Source: Flavobacteriales bacterium
GTDB taxonomy: Bacteria > Bacteroidota > Bacteroidia > Flavobacteriales > Schleiferiaceae
Assembly (NCBI GenBank): GCA_017795025.1
Contig: CP051243.1
Coordinates: 3,248,897 to 3,312,896 of the forward strand
DNA: 64,000 bases
Reading direction: 5' to 3'
This document shows positions 43,155 through 52,014 of this stretch, piece by piece. Both the position numbers and the translations under genes were made by a program. Every line of letters begins with the position of its first letter. The stretch's first letter is position 1. Below the pieces are notes generated by a model, which saw only the letters and a list, made by a program, of their open reading frames with translations, was not told the DNA's origin and searched no databases.

Positions 43155-44900
43155 TTAAATAAGCATTCCGACAATCACAGCCGTGAACAAACTGGCCATA
43201 GTTCCCGCGATTAGGGCTTTAAACCCGAGTTTTGAAAGGTCTCCTCTGCGCGAGGGGGCTAAAGCGCCAATTCCTCCAATTTGAATCCCGATACTGGCAA
43301 AGTTGGAAAAGCCGCATAGGATATAGGTGGAAATGATTATGGACTTTTCGGAAGCAAATTTCTCGCTATCCATTAAATCACCCAGGGACACATAGGCCAC
43401 GAATTCGTTTAAGATGGTTTTTTCTCCTAATAATTGTCCAACTAAATAGATATCTTCTGTAGCCACGCCCATTAACCAGGTTATGGGCGCGAGGGTATAG
43501 CCTAAAATAAATTCTAAGGAGAAGCCGGTATACTGTCCGTTTGAAATGTCCGAGGCCCAAGCGTTAAGACCAGTTATATCGCCAATAAAATCAGTTAAAA
43601 TAGTATTGGCCATGGCTACCAATGCGATAAAGACCAATAGCATGGCCCCAACATTTACAGCAAGCTTTAAACCTTCGGTGGTACCCGTGGTAATTGCTTC
43701 CAATGCGTTTCCGCCAATTTTGGCCTTTTCAATATGCATTTCCTCGTTTACCTCTTTGGTTTCGGGAAGAAGCATTTTTGCAGCAATTACTGCGGCAGGG
43801 GCACTCATTACTGAAGCCGCTAAAAGGTGTTTGGCAAAAAAGGTTTGCTGTACCACGTCGCTTCCCCCTAGAAAGCCAATATAGGCGGCCAAAACACCTC
43901 CGGCGATAGTTGCCATGCCTCCACTCATTACGCATAGGAGTTCACTACGCGTCATTTTATTTAGATAGGGCTTCACCAATAAGGGGGATTCCGTTTGACC
44001 CAAAAAGATGTTTCCTGCGGCACTTAGACTTTCTGCACCGCTAAGACGCAAAGTGTGCTTCATAATCCAAGCGAAGGCAAATACAATTTTTTGCATTACC
44101 CCGTAATAAAAAAGGAGGGATGTTAAGGCCGAAAAGAAAATAACGGTGGGTAATACTTTAAAGGCAAAAATGTAACCCAATGATGAGGTTTCATTAATGA
44201 GCTCCCCAAAAAGGAATTTGGCGCCCACGTCGGTGAAGCTTAAAAGGATGACGAATTTTTCGCTTACCCAATCAAAGCCCACCCGAATCGCCGGAACCTT
44301 TAAAATTGCCAGAGCAAAGATGAACTGAATGGCCAGTCCCATCATTATTTGCTTCCAGTTTATAGACTTTCGTTTGGACGACATTAGGTAGCTCAAGGCC
44401 AATAGGACCAGTAAACCTAAAAAGCCTCGCCCCAATGCTTTGAGGTCGAATCCAGTTTTAGAAAAATCGTAGTTTAAAGGGAGGCCGCTGCTGGCGGGTA
44501 GTTTATCATCCATGCTTACGCTGCTCCCACTTATACCAGGGCGTGTAAAGCGATAATGAATACCATTTTCCTCTATATCGAGCAAGCTGTCGTTTACCTG
44601 AAAAATGGCATAAGATCTTACCGTATCCGCGGGTGCCGTGTAGGTAAATTCCAAGGTGTCTTGCAAAAGGCGGTAACTGCCCCGGGCTTCTAGATTTTTA
44701 GCAGCGAGGCGATAGTAGAAGCTATCATTCGGGTAAATGAAGAAAGAATCCTGCTTACTTATGGTAAAGATGGATTGGCCTTCGGGGGATAAAATTTCTT
44801 GGAAGGCCCAAGCTCCTTGGCTTGGATTTTCTTGGGCTTTAGCGGAACCAATGAGCAGAAGCGCTAGAAATAAACTGGACCAATACTTTGCTATTCTCAT
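43155..44900 (-). CDS. CNT-family nucleoside transporter with N-terminal exported domain
   Basis: A 581-residue inner-membrane protein. The first about 22 residues are a signal-like segment, then residues 23-145 form a lipocalin-like extracytoplasmic domain (GAWAFQEILSPEGQSIFTI, SFYYRLAAKNLEARGSYRLL). From about 165 on it is a concentrative nucleoside transporter: GLAIQFIFALAILKVPAIRVGFDWVSEKF, LGQTESPLLVKPYLNKMTRSEL, and IGFLGGSDVVQ match the family. It imports nucleosides with sodium or protons. The extra N-terminal domain is absent from E. coli NupC. It is preceded by the bifunctional nuclease gene (26 bases). Confidence 0.9.
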   Translation of the reverse strand: MRIAKYWSSLFLALLLIGSAKAQENPSQGAWAFQEILSPEGQSIFTISKQDSFFIYPNDSFYYRLAAKNLEARGSYRLLQDTLEFTYTAPADTVRSYAIFQVNDSLLDIEENGIHYRFTRPGISGSSVSMDDKLPASSGLPLNYDFSKTGFDLKALGRGFLGLLVLLALSYLMSSKRKSINWKQIMMGLAIQFIFALAILKVPAIRVGFDWVSEKFVILLSFTDVGAKFLFGELINETSSLGYIFAFKVLPTVIFFSALTSLLFYYGVMQKIVFAFAWIMKHTLRLSGAESLSAAGNIFLGQTESPLLVKPYLNKMTRSELLCVMSGGMATIAGGVLAAYIGFLGGSDVVQQTFFAKHLLAASVMSAPAAVIAAKMLLPETKEVNEEMHIEKAKIGGNALEAITTGTTEGLKLAVNVGAMLLVFIALVAMANTILTDFIGDITGLNAWASDISNGQYTGFSLEFILGYTLAPITWLMGVATEDIYLVGQLLGEKTILNEFVAYVSLGDLMDSEKFASEKSIIISTYILCGFSNFASIGIQIGGIGALAPSRRGDLSKLGFKALIAGTMASLFTAVIVGMLI

Positions 44901-44926
44901 ACTTGCCGCAATGATTTTTGAAGGGC

Positions 44927-45541
44927 CTAATCTTGTTGACCTTCTCTTTTTTCGATTTCATCACGCAAGCGGGCTGCCTTTTCATAATCCTCATTGCGCA
45001 CGGCTTCGTCCATTTGTTTTTTTAAGCTTTCCAAACTTTGAGTGGATAGCAAACCGGAAGAAGTAGATTCTTTAGACTTGGGTTCACGAGGTTTTACGGC
45101 CCCTTTTTTAGTTTCCGGGTTTTGCCCTTCCCCTAAAATAACACCCGCTTTTTCCAAAATTTCCTCGTAGGTATAGATGGGTGTTTTAAAGCGAATAGCG
45201 AGTGCCACCGCATCGGAAGTTCGAGCATCGAGGCTATGCGTTTCGCCGTTGCGTTCACAAACTAAGATGGAGTAAAATACTCCATCTTGTAATTTGTGAA
45301 TCAATACTTCTTTGAGACCAATTCCAAATTGATCGGCAAAGTTTTTAAAAAGGTCATGCGTTAAAGGCCGCGGCGGGTTCATATCTTTCTCCAAGGCGAT
45401 TGCAATGCTTTGGGCTTCAAATCCACCTATAATAATGGGTAAGCGGCGCTCCCCATTTTCCTCTCCTAAAACCAATGCATATGCACCGCTTTGCGTTTGG
45501 CTGTAAGAGAGACCCTTAACGAATAACCTTATTTGTTGCAT
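44927..45541 (-). CDS. Bifunctional nuclease family protein (DUF151) with UVR motif
   Basis: A 204-residue protein. Residues 1-135 (LPIIIGGFEAQSIAIALE and LDARTSDAVALAIRFKTPIYT) match the DUF151/bifunctional nuclease domain, reported to have DNase and RNase activity in plants. After a Lys/Pro/Ser linker, residues about 168-200 (LESLKKQMDEAVRNEDYEKAARLRDEIEKRE) are a UvrB/UvrC-type motif. The fusion is common in Bacteroidota. Its start overlaps the etfA stop by one base (TAATG). Confidence 0.9.
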   Translation of the reverse strand: MQQIRLFVKGLSYSQTQSGAYALVLGEENGERRLPIIIGGFEAQSIAIALEKDMNPPRPLTHDLFKNFADQFGIGLKEVLIHKLQDGVFYSILVCERNGETHSLDARTSDAVALAIRFKTPIYTYEEILEKAGVILGEGQNPETKKGAVKPREPKSKESTSSGLLSTQSLESLKKQMDEAVRNEDYEKAARLRDEIEKREGQQD

Positions 45542-46509
45542 TAATTGTTAGCCTTGAATTCTTTAAGAGCGGCCGTTAACTTCGGCACAACCTCAAAAGC
45601 ATCGCCCACGATTCCATAGTCGGCAGCTTTAAAGAAAGGCGCTTCTGCATCCTTATTAATTACCACAATGGTATTTGAGGCACTCACGCCGGCAAGGTGC
45701 TGAATCGCTCCCGAAATACCAACTGCAACGTATAAATTTGGTTTAATCGCAATTCCAGTTTGACCTACGTGCTCGCTATGCGGACGCCAGTCCATATCGG
45801 AAACAGGCTTGGAACAGGCTGTGCCCGCATCCAAAACTTCGGCAAGTTCTTCAATCATGCCCCAATTTTCGGGACCTTTTAAACCGCGGCCGCCACTTAC
45901 TACGCGCTCTGCTTCAGGTAAAGGGATTTTACCTTTCACACGGTCTACTTCTGTAACCTCCACGGCTTTGGTGTCGCCGGCTCCAGCGTTAACACTTTCT
46001 ACAGCAGCGCTGCCCTCACCAGCTTCAAGGGCGAGTGAGTTGGGTACAAATACCACCACGCGTTTAGAAGCATCGGAGCTGAGGATATTAAATCCTTTAC
46101 TAGAGTATACACCGCGTTTTACACTAAAGGGGCTGCTGCTTTCGGGAAGAGCTACCACATTGGTAAGTAGGGCGGCATCGGCATTGATGCTTAGGGCAGG
46201 AGCAAGTGCTTTACCGTTAAATGTTCCGCTTAAGATAATGGTATCGGCTCCTTGGCTAGCGGCCACTTCGGCAATCGCTGCACCATAGTTATTGGCATCA
46301 AAACTGTTAAATGCAGCATCCTCAAGATGTAAAACTTTAGAGATACCGTACTGACCGGCCACAGAAGGATCTTCATTTAAATTCCCTATGCAAAGTCCAA
46401 TGGCTTCGGTGCCAAGCATTTCGGCTGTTTTGGCAGCGTAAAAGGCGCTTTCCCAGGTATTTTTCTTGAAATTTCCCTCCCAAGATTCGAGATATACTAA
46501 TACTGACAT
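45541..46509 (-). CDS. etfA: Electron transfer flavoprotein, alpha subunit
   Basis: A 322-residue FAD-binding subunit. The C-terminal FAD site GQTGIAIKPNLYVAVGISGAIQHLAG is clear, as is SGGRGLKGPENWGMIEELAE. The alpha subunit accepts electrons from acyl-CoA dehydrogenases and other flavoproteins and passes them to the quinone pool through ETF-QO. It lies 17 bases after etfB and overlaps the bifunctional nuclease gene by one base. Confidence 0.96.
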   Translation of the reverse strand: MSVLVYLESWEGNFKKNTWESAFYAAKTAEMLGTEAIGLCIGNLNEDPSVAGQYGISKVLHLEDAAFNSFDANNYGAAIAEVAASQGADTIILSGTFNGKALAPALSINADAALLTNVVALPESSSPFSVKRGVYSSKGFNILSSDASKRVVVFVPNSLALEAGEGSAAVESVNAGAGDTKAVEVTEVDRVKGKIPLPEAERVVSGGRGLKGPENWGMIEELAEVLDAGTACSKPVSDMDWRPHSEHVGQTGIAIKPNLYVAVGISGAIQHLAGVSASNTIVVINKDAEAPFFKAADYGIVGDAFEVVPKLTAALKEFKANN

Positions 46510-46526
46510 TCTTTCAATTTTTTGGA

Positions 46527-47273
46527 TTAAATCACTTTGGCTTCCTCGTGCAATAGGCGAACAAGCTCAGCCATATTTTCGGCATCTACCATTTTAACAG
46601 CACTCTTTGGAGCGGGTTTACTGTAAACGCCAGTCTGGGTTTTGGCTTCTGTGTCTACCGGAGACTTAACCTCTAAGGGCTTTGAGCGCGCTTGCATGAT
46701 GCCACGCATATTGGGGATGCGGAGGTCTTTTTCCTCTACAAGTCCTTTTTGACCCGCTACTACAAATGGTAAACTGGCTTGCAGTTTTTCCTTACCACCA
46801 TCGATTTCGCGCACAAGGTTGTAGGTCTCGCCTTCGCCTTCCATGCTAACGCAAGCATTGATAAAAGGCCACTTTAAAAGTGCAGCGAGCATTCCAGGAA
46901 CTTGTCCACCGTTGTAATCGATTGATTCACGACCCGCAATAACGAGGTCGTAATCCCCTTCCTTTACCACTGCTGCAATTTGATTGGCAACAAAGAAAGC
47001 GTCCTTTGCTTCGGCATCAACGCGAATGGCATTGTCTGCTCCAATGGCCAGGGCCTTCCGTAAAGTGGGCTCTGTTTCAGCTGTTCCAACATTTAGCACG
47101 GTGATAGAAGCACCCTGCTTTTCCTTTAACCATACCGCACGGGTAAGCCCGAATTCATCGTAAGGGTTAATAACGAATTGAACACCGTTTTTATCAAAAG
47201 CACTGTTATCGGCAGTGAAGTTGATTTTAGCGGTTGTATCGGGCACGTGACTAATACATACTAGTACCTTCAT
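46527..47273 (-). CDS. etfB: Electron transfer flavoprotein, beta subunit
   Basis: A 248-residue subunit. I use the ATG at 47273 (MKVLVCISHVPDTTAKINF), the usual N-terminus; the frame stays open 41 codons upstream but that stretch is unlike the family and passes through the promoter. It has the adenine-nucleotide-binding fold and the segment VREIDGGKEKLQASLPFVVAGQKGLVEEKDLRIPNMRGIMQARSKPLE, including the recognition loop. It forms a heterodimer with EtfA in the electron-transfer chain of beta-oxidation. It heads a five-gene minus-strand operon. Confidence 0.96.
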   Translation of the reverse strand: MKVLVCISHVPDTTAKINFTADNSAFDKNGVQFVINPYDEFGLTRAVWLKEKQGASITVLNVGTAETEPTLRKALAIGADNAIRVDAEAKDAFFVANQIAAVVKEGDYDLVIAGRESIDYNGGQVPGMLAALLKWPFINACVSMEGEGETYNLVREIDGGKEKLQASLPFVVAGQKGLVEEKDLRIPNMRGIMQARSKPLEVKSPVDTEAKTQTGVYSKPAPKSAVKMVDAENMAELVRLLHEEAKVI

Positions 47274-47309
47274 AAATAAGTATTCTGAGAAGTGATATTG
47301 TCTATGCCG

Positions 47310-47317
47310 CGAAAATA
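47310..47317 (-). promoter_or_regulatory. Variant -7 element TATTTTCG, etfB operon promoter
   Basis: CGAAAATA on the plus strand, 37 bases from the etfB start. Third occurrence of this octamer at a gene start in the window. Confidence 0.4.
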
Positions 47318-47344
47318 GCCTAAAAAAAGCCGAGGTCAAAATGT

Positions 47345-47356
47345 TATGCATGCATA
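47345..47356. promoter_or_regulatory. 12-base perfect palindrome between etfB and pdhB
   Basis: TATGCATGCATA lies between the two divergent promoters, so it could be a shared operator; chance cannot be excluded. Confidence 0.3.
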
Positions 47357-47411
47357 CTAAAGCCTTTTTTGATGTCTTGTCCTTAAGGGCGGTCATTTTA
47401 GGAGCAATTAG

Positions 47412-47419
47412 TACTTTTG
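47412..47419 (+). promoter_or_regulatory. -7 element TACTTTTG, pdhB promoter
   Basis: Exact match followed by GCCC, 19 bases before the pdhB ATG at 47439. Confidence 0.55.
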
Positions 47420-47438
47420 GCCCTGCAAAATCTTATTG

Positions 47439-48422
47439 ATGGGCAGAATTATACAATTCCGTGAAGCCGTAGCGGAAGCTATGAGTGAAGAAATGCGCCG
47501 CGATGAGCGTGTTTATTTGATGGGTGAAGAAGTAGCACAGTACAATGGTGCTTACAAAGCTTCCAAAGGTATGTTGGACGAATTTGGTCCGGATCGCGTA
47601 TTAGATACGCCCATTGCCGAGCTTGGATTTGCCGGTATAGGTGTGGGTTCGGCCATGAATGGCTTGCGACCCATTGTGGAGTTTATGACTTTCAATTTCT
47701 CGCTGGTTGCCATTGATCAAATTATCAATAACGCAGCTAAAATGTACCAAATGAGTGGTGGGCAATTTAATGTGCCTATCGTTTTTCGTGGTCCAACCGC
47801 TTCGGCAGGCCAATTAGCGGCTACGCACAGTCAGGCTTTTGAGAGTTGGTATGCCAATACCCCAGGATTAAAAGTGGTGGTGCCTAGTAATCCTTATGAT
47901 GCTAAAGGTCTTTTGAAGACTGCCATTCGCGATGATGATCCGGTGATCTTCATGGAGAGTGAGCAGATGTACGGCGATAAAGGAGAGGTGCCCGAGGAAG
48001 AATATTTAATCGAAATTGGAAAGGCTACTACTCGTCGCGAAGGGAGCGATGTAACCATTGTTTCTTTTGGTAAGATTATTAAGGAGGCAGACAAAGCCGC
48101 GGAGGAATTAGCCAAGGATGGCATCGAGTGTGAGATTATTGACCTTCGCACCGTACGTCCTATTGACTATGAAGCGGTGGTCTCTTCGCTAAAGAAAACC
48201 AACCGTATGGTTATCGTAGAAGAGGCCTGGCCACTTGGAAATATTTCTACCGAGCTTATCGCTCACTGTCAGCAAAATGCATTTGACTATCTCGATGCTC
48301 CTATTTTAAGAGTGAATACAGCCGATACCCCTATGGCTTATGCTCCTACTTTAGTGGAGGAGTTTTTACCAAATGCTGCTCGAATTATTACGGCAGTTAA
48401 AAAAGTGATGTACAAGGATTAA
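47439..48422 (+). CDS. pdhB: Pyruvate dehydrogenase E1 component, beta subunit
   Basis: A 327-residue subunit of the thiamine-diphosphate E1 heterotetramer. Family motifs include GEEVAQYNGAYKASKGM, DTPIAELGFAGIGVGSAMNGLRPIVEFM, PIVFRGPTASAGQLAATHSQAFESWYANTPGL and the C-terminal transketolase part with EEAWPLGNISTELIA. The ATG at 47439 is preferred; a TTG three bases upstream is in frame but unnecessary. The E1 alpha and E2 genes are not adjacent, as is common in Flavobacteria. It shares a divergent intergenic region with the etf operon. Confidence 0.95.
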   Translation: MGRIIQFREAVAEAMSEEMRRDERVYLMGEEVAQYNGAYKASKGMLDEFGPDRVLDTPIAELGFAGIGVGSAMNGLRPIVEFMTFNFSLVAIDQIINNAAKMYQMSGGQFNVPIVFRGPTASAGQLAATHSQAFESWYANTPGLKVVVPSNPYDAKGLLKTAIRDDDPVIFMESEQMYGDKGEVPEEEYLIEIGKATTRREGSDVTIVSFGKIIKEADKAAEELAKDGIECEIIDLRTVRPIDYEAVVSSLKKTNRMVIVEEAWPLGNISTELIAHCQQNAFDYLDAPILRVNTADTPMAYAPTLVEEFLPNAARIITAVKKVMYKD

Positions 48423-48446
48423 GTACAGATACGATAGGAAAAATTT

Positions 48447-48475
48447 AAATCCCGGCTATTCCGGGATTTTTTTTT
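48447..48475 (+). terminator. Hairpin terminator after pdhB
   Basis: AAATCCCGG, CTATT, CCGGGATTT followed by six more T. Confidence 0.85.
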
Positions 48476-48541
48476 GGTCCAAAATACACTTAGAAGGTTT
48501 ATAAACCGGAGCTAGGCATTTGCCTGCTAGGCATTTTAGCT

Positions 48542-48549
48542 TACTTTTG
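48542..48549 (+). promoter_or_regulatory. -7 element TACTTTTG, hppA promoter
   Basis: Exact match followed by CGCCCC, 34 bases before the hppA ATG. Confidence 0.6.
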
Positions 48550-48583
48550 CGCCCCTTATAAAGAATAATCAATCAATACAATT

Positions 48584-51127
48584 ATGAATAACGACTGGTT
48601 AATGTATGTTGTTCCTGCCTTAGGTTTGATCGGTATTTTGATCATGTTGGCAAAGTCCTCTTGGGTTGGAAAGCAAAGTTCAGGAGATCAAAAAATGTCT
48701 GAACTGGCCGGGCATATTGCCGACGGCGCAATGTCCTTTTTGAAGGCGGAATGGAAAATCATGAGCTACTTTGTGATTATCGCTGGTATCCTTTTGGCTT
48801 ACTCCGGTACCTTAGTAGAGCATTCTTCTCCCATTATTGCTATTGCTTTTGTTATCGGTGCCGTATTCTCAGCCTTAGCAGGTTATGTTGGAATGCGCAT
48901 TGCTACTAAAGCAAACGTTCGTACTACCGAGGCCGCTAAAACAAGCTTAGTAAAAGCCTTAAAAGTTTCTTTTACCGGTGGATCAGTAATGGGTCTTGGT
49001 GTTGCTGGCTTGGCAGTGCTTGGTTTAGGCAGTTTATTCATTGTATTTTACAATATGTTCGTTCCTGCCGGTGCAGCAATTACCGGCGATGAAATGAAAA
49101 CCGCGATTGAAGTTTTAGCTGGTTTCTCATTAGGTGCGGAGTCTATCGCGCTATTTGCCCGTGTGGGTGGAGGTATTTACACCAAGGCAGCGGATGTAGG
49201 TGCCGACTTGGTGGGTAAAGTAGAAGCGGGAATTCCTGAGGACGATCCCCGTAACCCTGCCACTATTGCCGATAACGTAGGTGATAACGTAGGTGATGTT
49301 GCCGGTATGGGTGCCGACTTATTCGGTTCTTATGTGGCTACCATCTTAGCTACTATGGTTCTTGGTCAGGAGATTGCCTCAGCCGATAATTTTGGTGGCA
49401 TGGCCCCCATCTTATTACCAATGGTAATTGCGGGATTGGGTCTAATCTTCTCTATTATCGCAATGGCTTTTGTACGGATTAGCAATGAAAATAGCTCGGT
49501 GCAAAATGCTTTGAATATTGGAAACTGGGGATCTATCATCTTAGTGGTGATTGCGTCTTATCCCCTAAGTATTTGGATGCTACCCGAAAGCATGGTTTTG
49601 CGTGGGTATGAGTTTAGCGCTACCGATGTATTCTTGGCCATTTTAGTGGGTTCCGTTGTAGGAGCTTTGATGAGCTGGATTACAGAATTTTATACCGCTA
49701 TGGGTAAAAAACCTGTAAACTCTATCGTACAGCAGTCTTCGACAGGTCATGCGACTAATATTATTGGTGGTTTGGCGATGGGTATGCAGTCTACGGTTGT
49801 GCCTATAATCATTTTAGCGGCTGGTATCGTATTATCTTACAATTTTGCCGGACTTTACGGTGTGGCTATCGCTGCAGCTGGAATGATGGCTACTACAGCA
49901 ATGCAATTGGCTATCGACGCTTTTGGTCCGATTGCCGATAACGCTGGTGGTATTGCCGAAATGAGTGGTTTACCTGAAGAAGTACGTGGGCGTACTGATA
50001 ACTTAGACGCCGTAGGTAACACTACTGCAGCTACTGGTAAAGGTTTTGCCATTGCCTCTGCAGCGCTTACTGCCTTGGCTTTATTTGCCGCTTTTGTGGG
50101 CATTGCCGGAATTGATGCGATTGATATTTACAAGGCGCCCGTATTGGCGATGTTGTTTATTGGTGGTATGATTCCTTTCATTTTCTCTTCATTGGCTATT
50201 TCTGCAGTTGGACGTGCAGCCATGGCCATGGTTCATGAGGTTCGTCGCCAGTTCAAAGAGATTCCAGGAATTATGGAGTACAAGGCGGAGCCTGAATATG
50301 AGAAGTGTGTTGAAATTTCGACCAATGCTTCCATTAAGGAAATGATGCTTCCAGGAGCTATTGCCTTAATTACTCCGGTGCTTGTTGGCTTTGGATTTAA
50401 CGGTGTATTTGAAGGAACTTCATCTGCCGAGATGTTAGGTGGACTTTTAGCCGGGGTTACGGTTAGTGGTGTACTTATGGGAATCTTCCAAAACAATGCC
50501 GGTGGCGCTTGGGATAATGCTAAAAAGTCTTTTGAAGCAGGGGTAGAGATTGACGGTAAGATGGAATACAAAGGTTCTGATGCTCATAAAGCTTCTGTAA
50601 CTGGAGATACCGTTGGTGATCCTTTTAAAGATACTTCTGGTCCTTCTATGAATATCTTAATTAAGTTAATGTCTATTGTATCCTTGGTTATTGCTCCTCA
50701 TATCCATGTTGGAGGTGGCCATTCTGCAGCGGCAAGTCATGCGAGCATTGATCGCGATGCTTTAACAGCGATGACTGGTGAGGTAGTTATGGCTAAAGGC
50801 GAGCAGGCTGGTACGGTTGACTTTATGGGTCCTGAGACCATTGGAGGAACTTTAAGTGCTTTGGCTTTCCAATTTGACTTTCCAACCGAAGAAAATTTAG
50901 TTGGTTTTAAAATGGTACTAAATGGAGAGGAGCTTGGCGAAATCTTAGGTAATACCGTTCAGGTTGCTGAGGTTATGGTAGAAGAGATGCAAGTGAATTC
51001 AGATGGTCGCTACAGCGGCGTTGGGCATTTGCTTTTAGATGGAAATGACATTCCTGCTCAAGTGCGTCTTTCGATTTTAGGAAATGATAAGATTAGTGCT
51101 TCTGTAGCGATGCTGCCCATGCACTAA
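48584..51127 (+). CDS. hppA: Membrane-bound pyrophosphatase (K+-type ion pump) with extra C-terminal domain
   Basis: An 847-residue integral-membrane pump that hydrolyses pyrophosphate and moves H+ and/or Na+. The pyrophosphate site [42 protein letters not shown] and the second set near residue 675 ([15 protein letters not shown]) are intact. [10 protein letters not shown], with Ala where K+-independent enzymes have Lys, marks the K+-dependent type. The usual protein ends near SLVIAPHI at about residue 706. Here a His/Gly linker ([11 protein letters not shown]) and a soluble domain of about 140 residues follow, on the periplasmic side by family topology. Part of it ([18 protein letters not shown]) resembles the end of YceI-like beta barrels. 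Confidence 0.95.
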   Translation: MNNDWLMYVVPALGLIGILIMLAKSSWVGKQSSGDQKMSELAGHIADGAMSFLKAEWKIMSYFVIIAGILLAYSGTLVEHSSPIIAIAFVIGAVFSALAGYVGMRIATKANVRTTEAAKTSLVKALKVSFTGGSVMGLGVAGLAVLGLGSLFIVFYNMFVPAGAAITGDEMKTAIEVLAGFSLGAESIALFARVGGGIYTKAADVGADLVGKVEAGIPEDDPRNPATIADNVGDNVGDVAGMGADLFGSYVATILATMVLGQEIASADNFGGMAPILLPMVIAGLGLIFSIIAMAFVRISNENSSVQNALNIGNWGSIILVVIASYPLSIWMLPESMVLRGYEFSATDVFLAILVGSVVGALMSWITEFYTAMGKKPVNSIVQQSSTGHATNIIGGLAMGMQSTVVPIIILAAGIVLSYNFAGLYGVAIAAAGMMATTAMQLAIDAFGPIADNAGGIAEMSGLPEEVRGRTDNLDAVGNTTAATGKGFAIASAALTALALFAAFVGIAGIDAIDIYKAPVLAMLFIGGMIPFIFSSLAISAVGRAAMAMVHEVRRQFKEIPGIMEYKAEPEYEKCVEISTNASIKEMMLPGAIALITPVLVGFGFNGVFEGTSSAEMLGGLLAGVTVSGVLMGIFQNNAGGAWDNAKKSFEAGVEIDGKMEYKGSDAHKASVTGDTVGDPFKDTSGPSMNILIKLMSIVSLVIAPHIHVGGGHSAAASHASIDRDALTAMTGEVVMAKGEQAGTVDFMGPETIGGTLSALAFQFDFPTEENLVGFKMVLNGEELGEILGNTVQVAEVMVEEMQVNSDGRYSGVGHLLLDGNDIPAQVRLSILGNDKISASVAMLPMH

Positions 51128-51146
51128 GCAATTAGAATAATACATT

Positions 51147-51187
51147 TAAAAGCCCGGCTGATCCTTTGATTGGTCGGGTTTTTTTCT
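51147..51187 (+). terminator. Hairpin terminator after hppA
   Basis: AGCCCGGCTGATC, CTTT, GATTGGTCGGG with wobble pairs, then a run of seven T. Confidence 0.65.
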
Positions 51188-51335
51188 GCCCGCGACTGGA
51201 GGGGAAAGCCCGGAGCGAAAACGGTGTTAAGGCTTTTTAGGCCAAGGCGACCAGAGGAAGCCCTTGGGCTAAATGTAGCCGTAGCCGTTTGTAGGGAGGA
51301 CTTGCAACAAAAGGCGCGCAAAGGCAGCCCTAAAA
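51186..51335. other. GC-rich, structured-looking intergenic element (unassigned)
   Basis: About 150 bases between hppA and the deoxynucleoside kinase with no convincing gene. It is GC-richer than other spacers here and holds blocks such as AAAGCCCGGAGCGAAAA (51214-51230) and the pairing GCCAAGG / CCTTGGGC (51241-51247, 51262-51269). Similar GCCCGGAGCG blocks occur between genes in other Bacteroidota as far as I recall, but I could not check. It could be a structured RNA (minus-strand reading follows the kinase gene) or a dispersed repeat. An ORF across it on the plus strand is rejected. Confidence 0.4.
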
Positions 51336-51344
51336 AAAAGCACT

Positions 51345-51959
51345 TTAAAAGAGGCCGTTAAGTTCGGCGTCGATATTATTGATGATGGTGCCAAGGTCTT
51401 CGGGATTATTGGCAAACTTGTTTTCATCAACATTAATGATGAGTAGTTTTCCTTTGTCGTAACCCGAAATCCAAGCTTCGTAGCGCTCGTTTAGCCGGTT
51501 TAAATAGTCGATGCGAATGTTGTTTTCGTAATCGCGGCCGCGCTTTTGAATTTGATCCACCAAAGTAGGAATGGAGGCCCGTAAATAGATCAGTAAATCG
51601 GGCGGTGCCACAAAAGAATCCATCAGCTCGAATAGCGAGAGGTAGTTCTCAAAATCGCGACTCGGCATGAGGCCCATGGCATGTAAGTTGGGGGCAAAGA
51701 TGTGGGCATCTTCGTAGATTGTGCGATCCTGAATAATGTCTTTCCCACTATCTCTGATCTCCTTAACCTGACGAAATCGGCTGTTGAGGAAATAGATTTG
51801 CAGGTTAAAAGACCAGCGTTGCATTTCACGGTAAAAATCGTCGAGGTAAGGGTTGTCCTCCACATCTTCAAAATGGGGTGTCCATTTATAATGCTTCGCA
51901 AGCAAACGGGTGAGTGTGGTTTTACCTGAACCAATGTTTCCGGAAATGGCAATGTGCAT
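51345..51959 (-). CDS. Deoxynucleoside kinase
   Basis: A 204-residue kinase phosphorylating deoxynucleosides in salvage. The P-loop is GNIGSGKTT, DRTIYEDAHIF has the DRS-type motif, and RASIPTLVDQIQKRGRDYENNI contains the LID-region arginines. The ATG at 51959 (MHIAISGN) is chosen because it puts the P-loop near the N-terminus and lies behind a -7 element. A second member is encoded at 59117-59722; the two differ in sequence and are not a recent duplication. Base specificity cannot be read. Confidence 0.92.
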   Translation of the reverse strand: MHIAISGNIGSGKTTLTRLLAKHYKWTPHFEDVEDNPYLDDFYREMQRWSFNLQIYFLNSRFRQVKEIRDSGKDIIQDRTIYEDAHIFAPNLHAMGLMPSRDFENYLSLFELMDSFVAPPDLLIYLRASIPTLVDQIQKRGRDYENNIRIDYLNRLNERYEAWISGYDKGKLLIINVDENKFANNPEDLGTIINNIDAELNGLF

Positions 51960-51980
51960 AATTGCTGTTTTTAAGGCCCA

Positions 51981-51988
51981 CAAAGCTA
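51981..51988 (-). promoter_or_regulatory. -7 element TAGCTTTG, deoxynucleoside kinase promoter
   Basis: CAAAGCTA on the plus strand, 22 bases from the start codon and identical to the MscS-channel element. Confidence 0.5.
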
Positions 51989-52014
51989 TGATTTTTTGGT
52001 GGGTTTTTAGGGCC

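Noticed and set aside
45809-46288. 159-codon ORF opposite etfA
   Set aside because: Low-complexity Ala/Ser/Thr translation that mirrors the well-conserved etfA codons.
47274-47396. 41-codon upstream extension of etfB
   Set aside because: It crosses the TATTTTCG element and the palindrome; the family begins at MKVLVCISH.
51170-51361. Plus-strand ORF of 63 codons after hppA
   Set aside because: It starts inside the hppA terminator hairpin, spans the GC-rich element, has a strongly basic random composition (many Arg, Lys, Gly) and runs into the kinase gene end. It is better explained as a by-product of the structured element.
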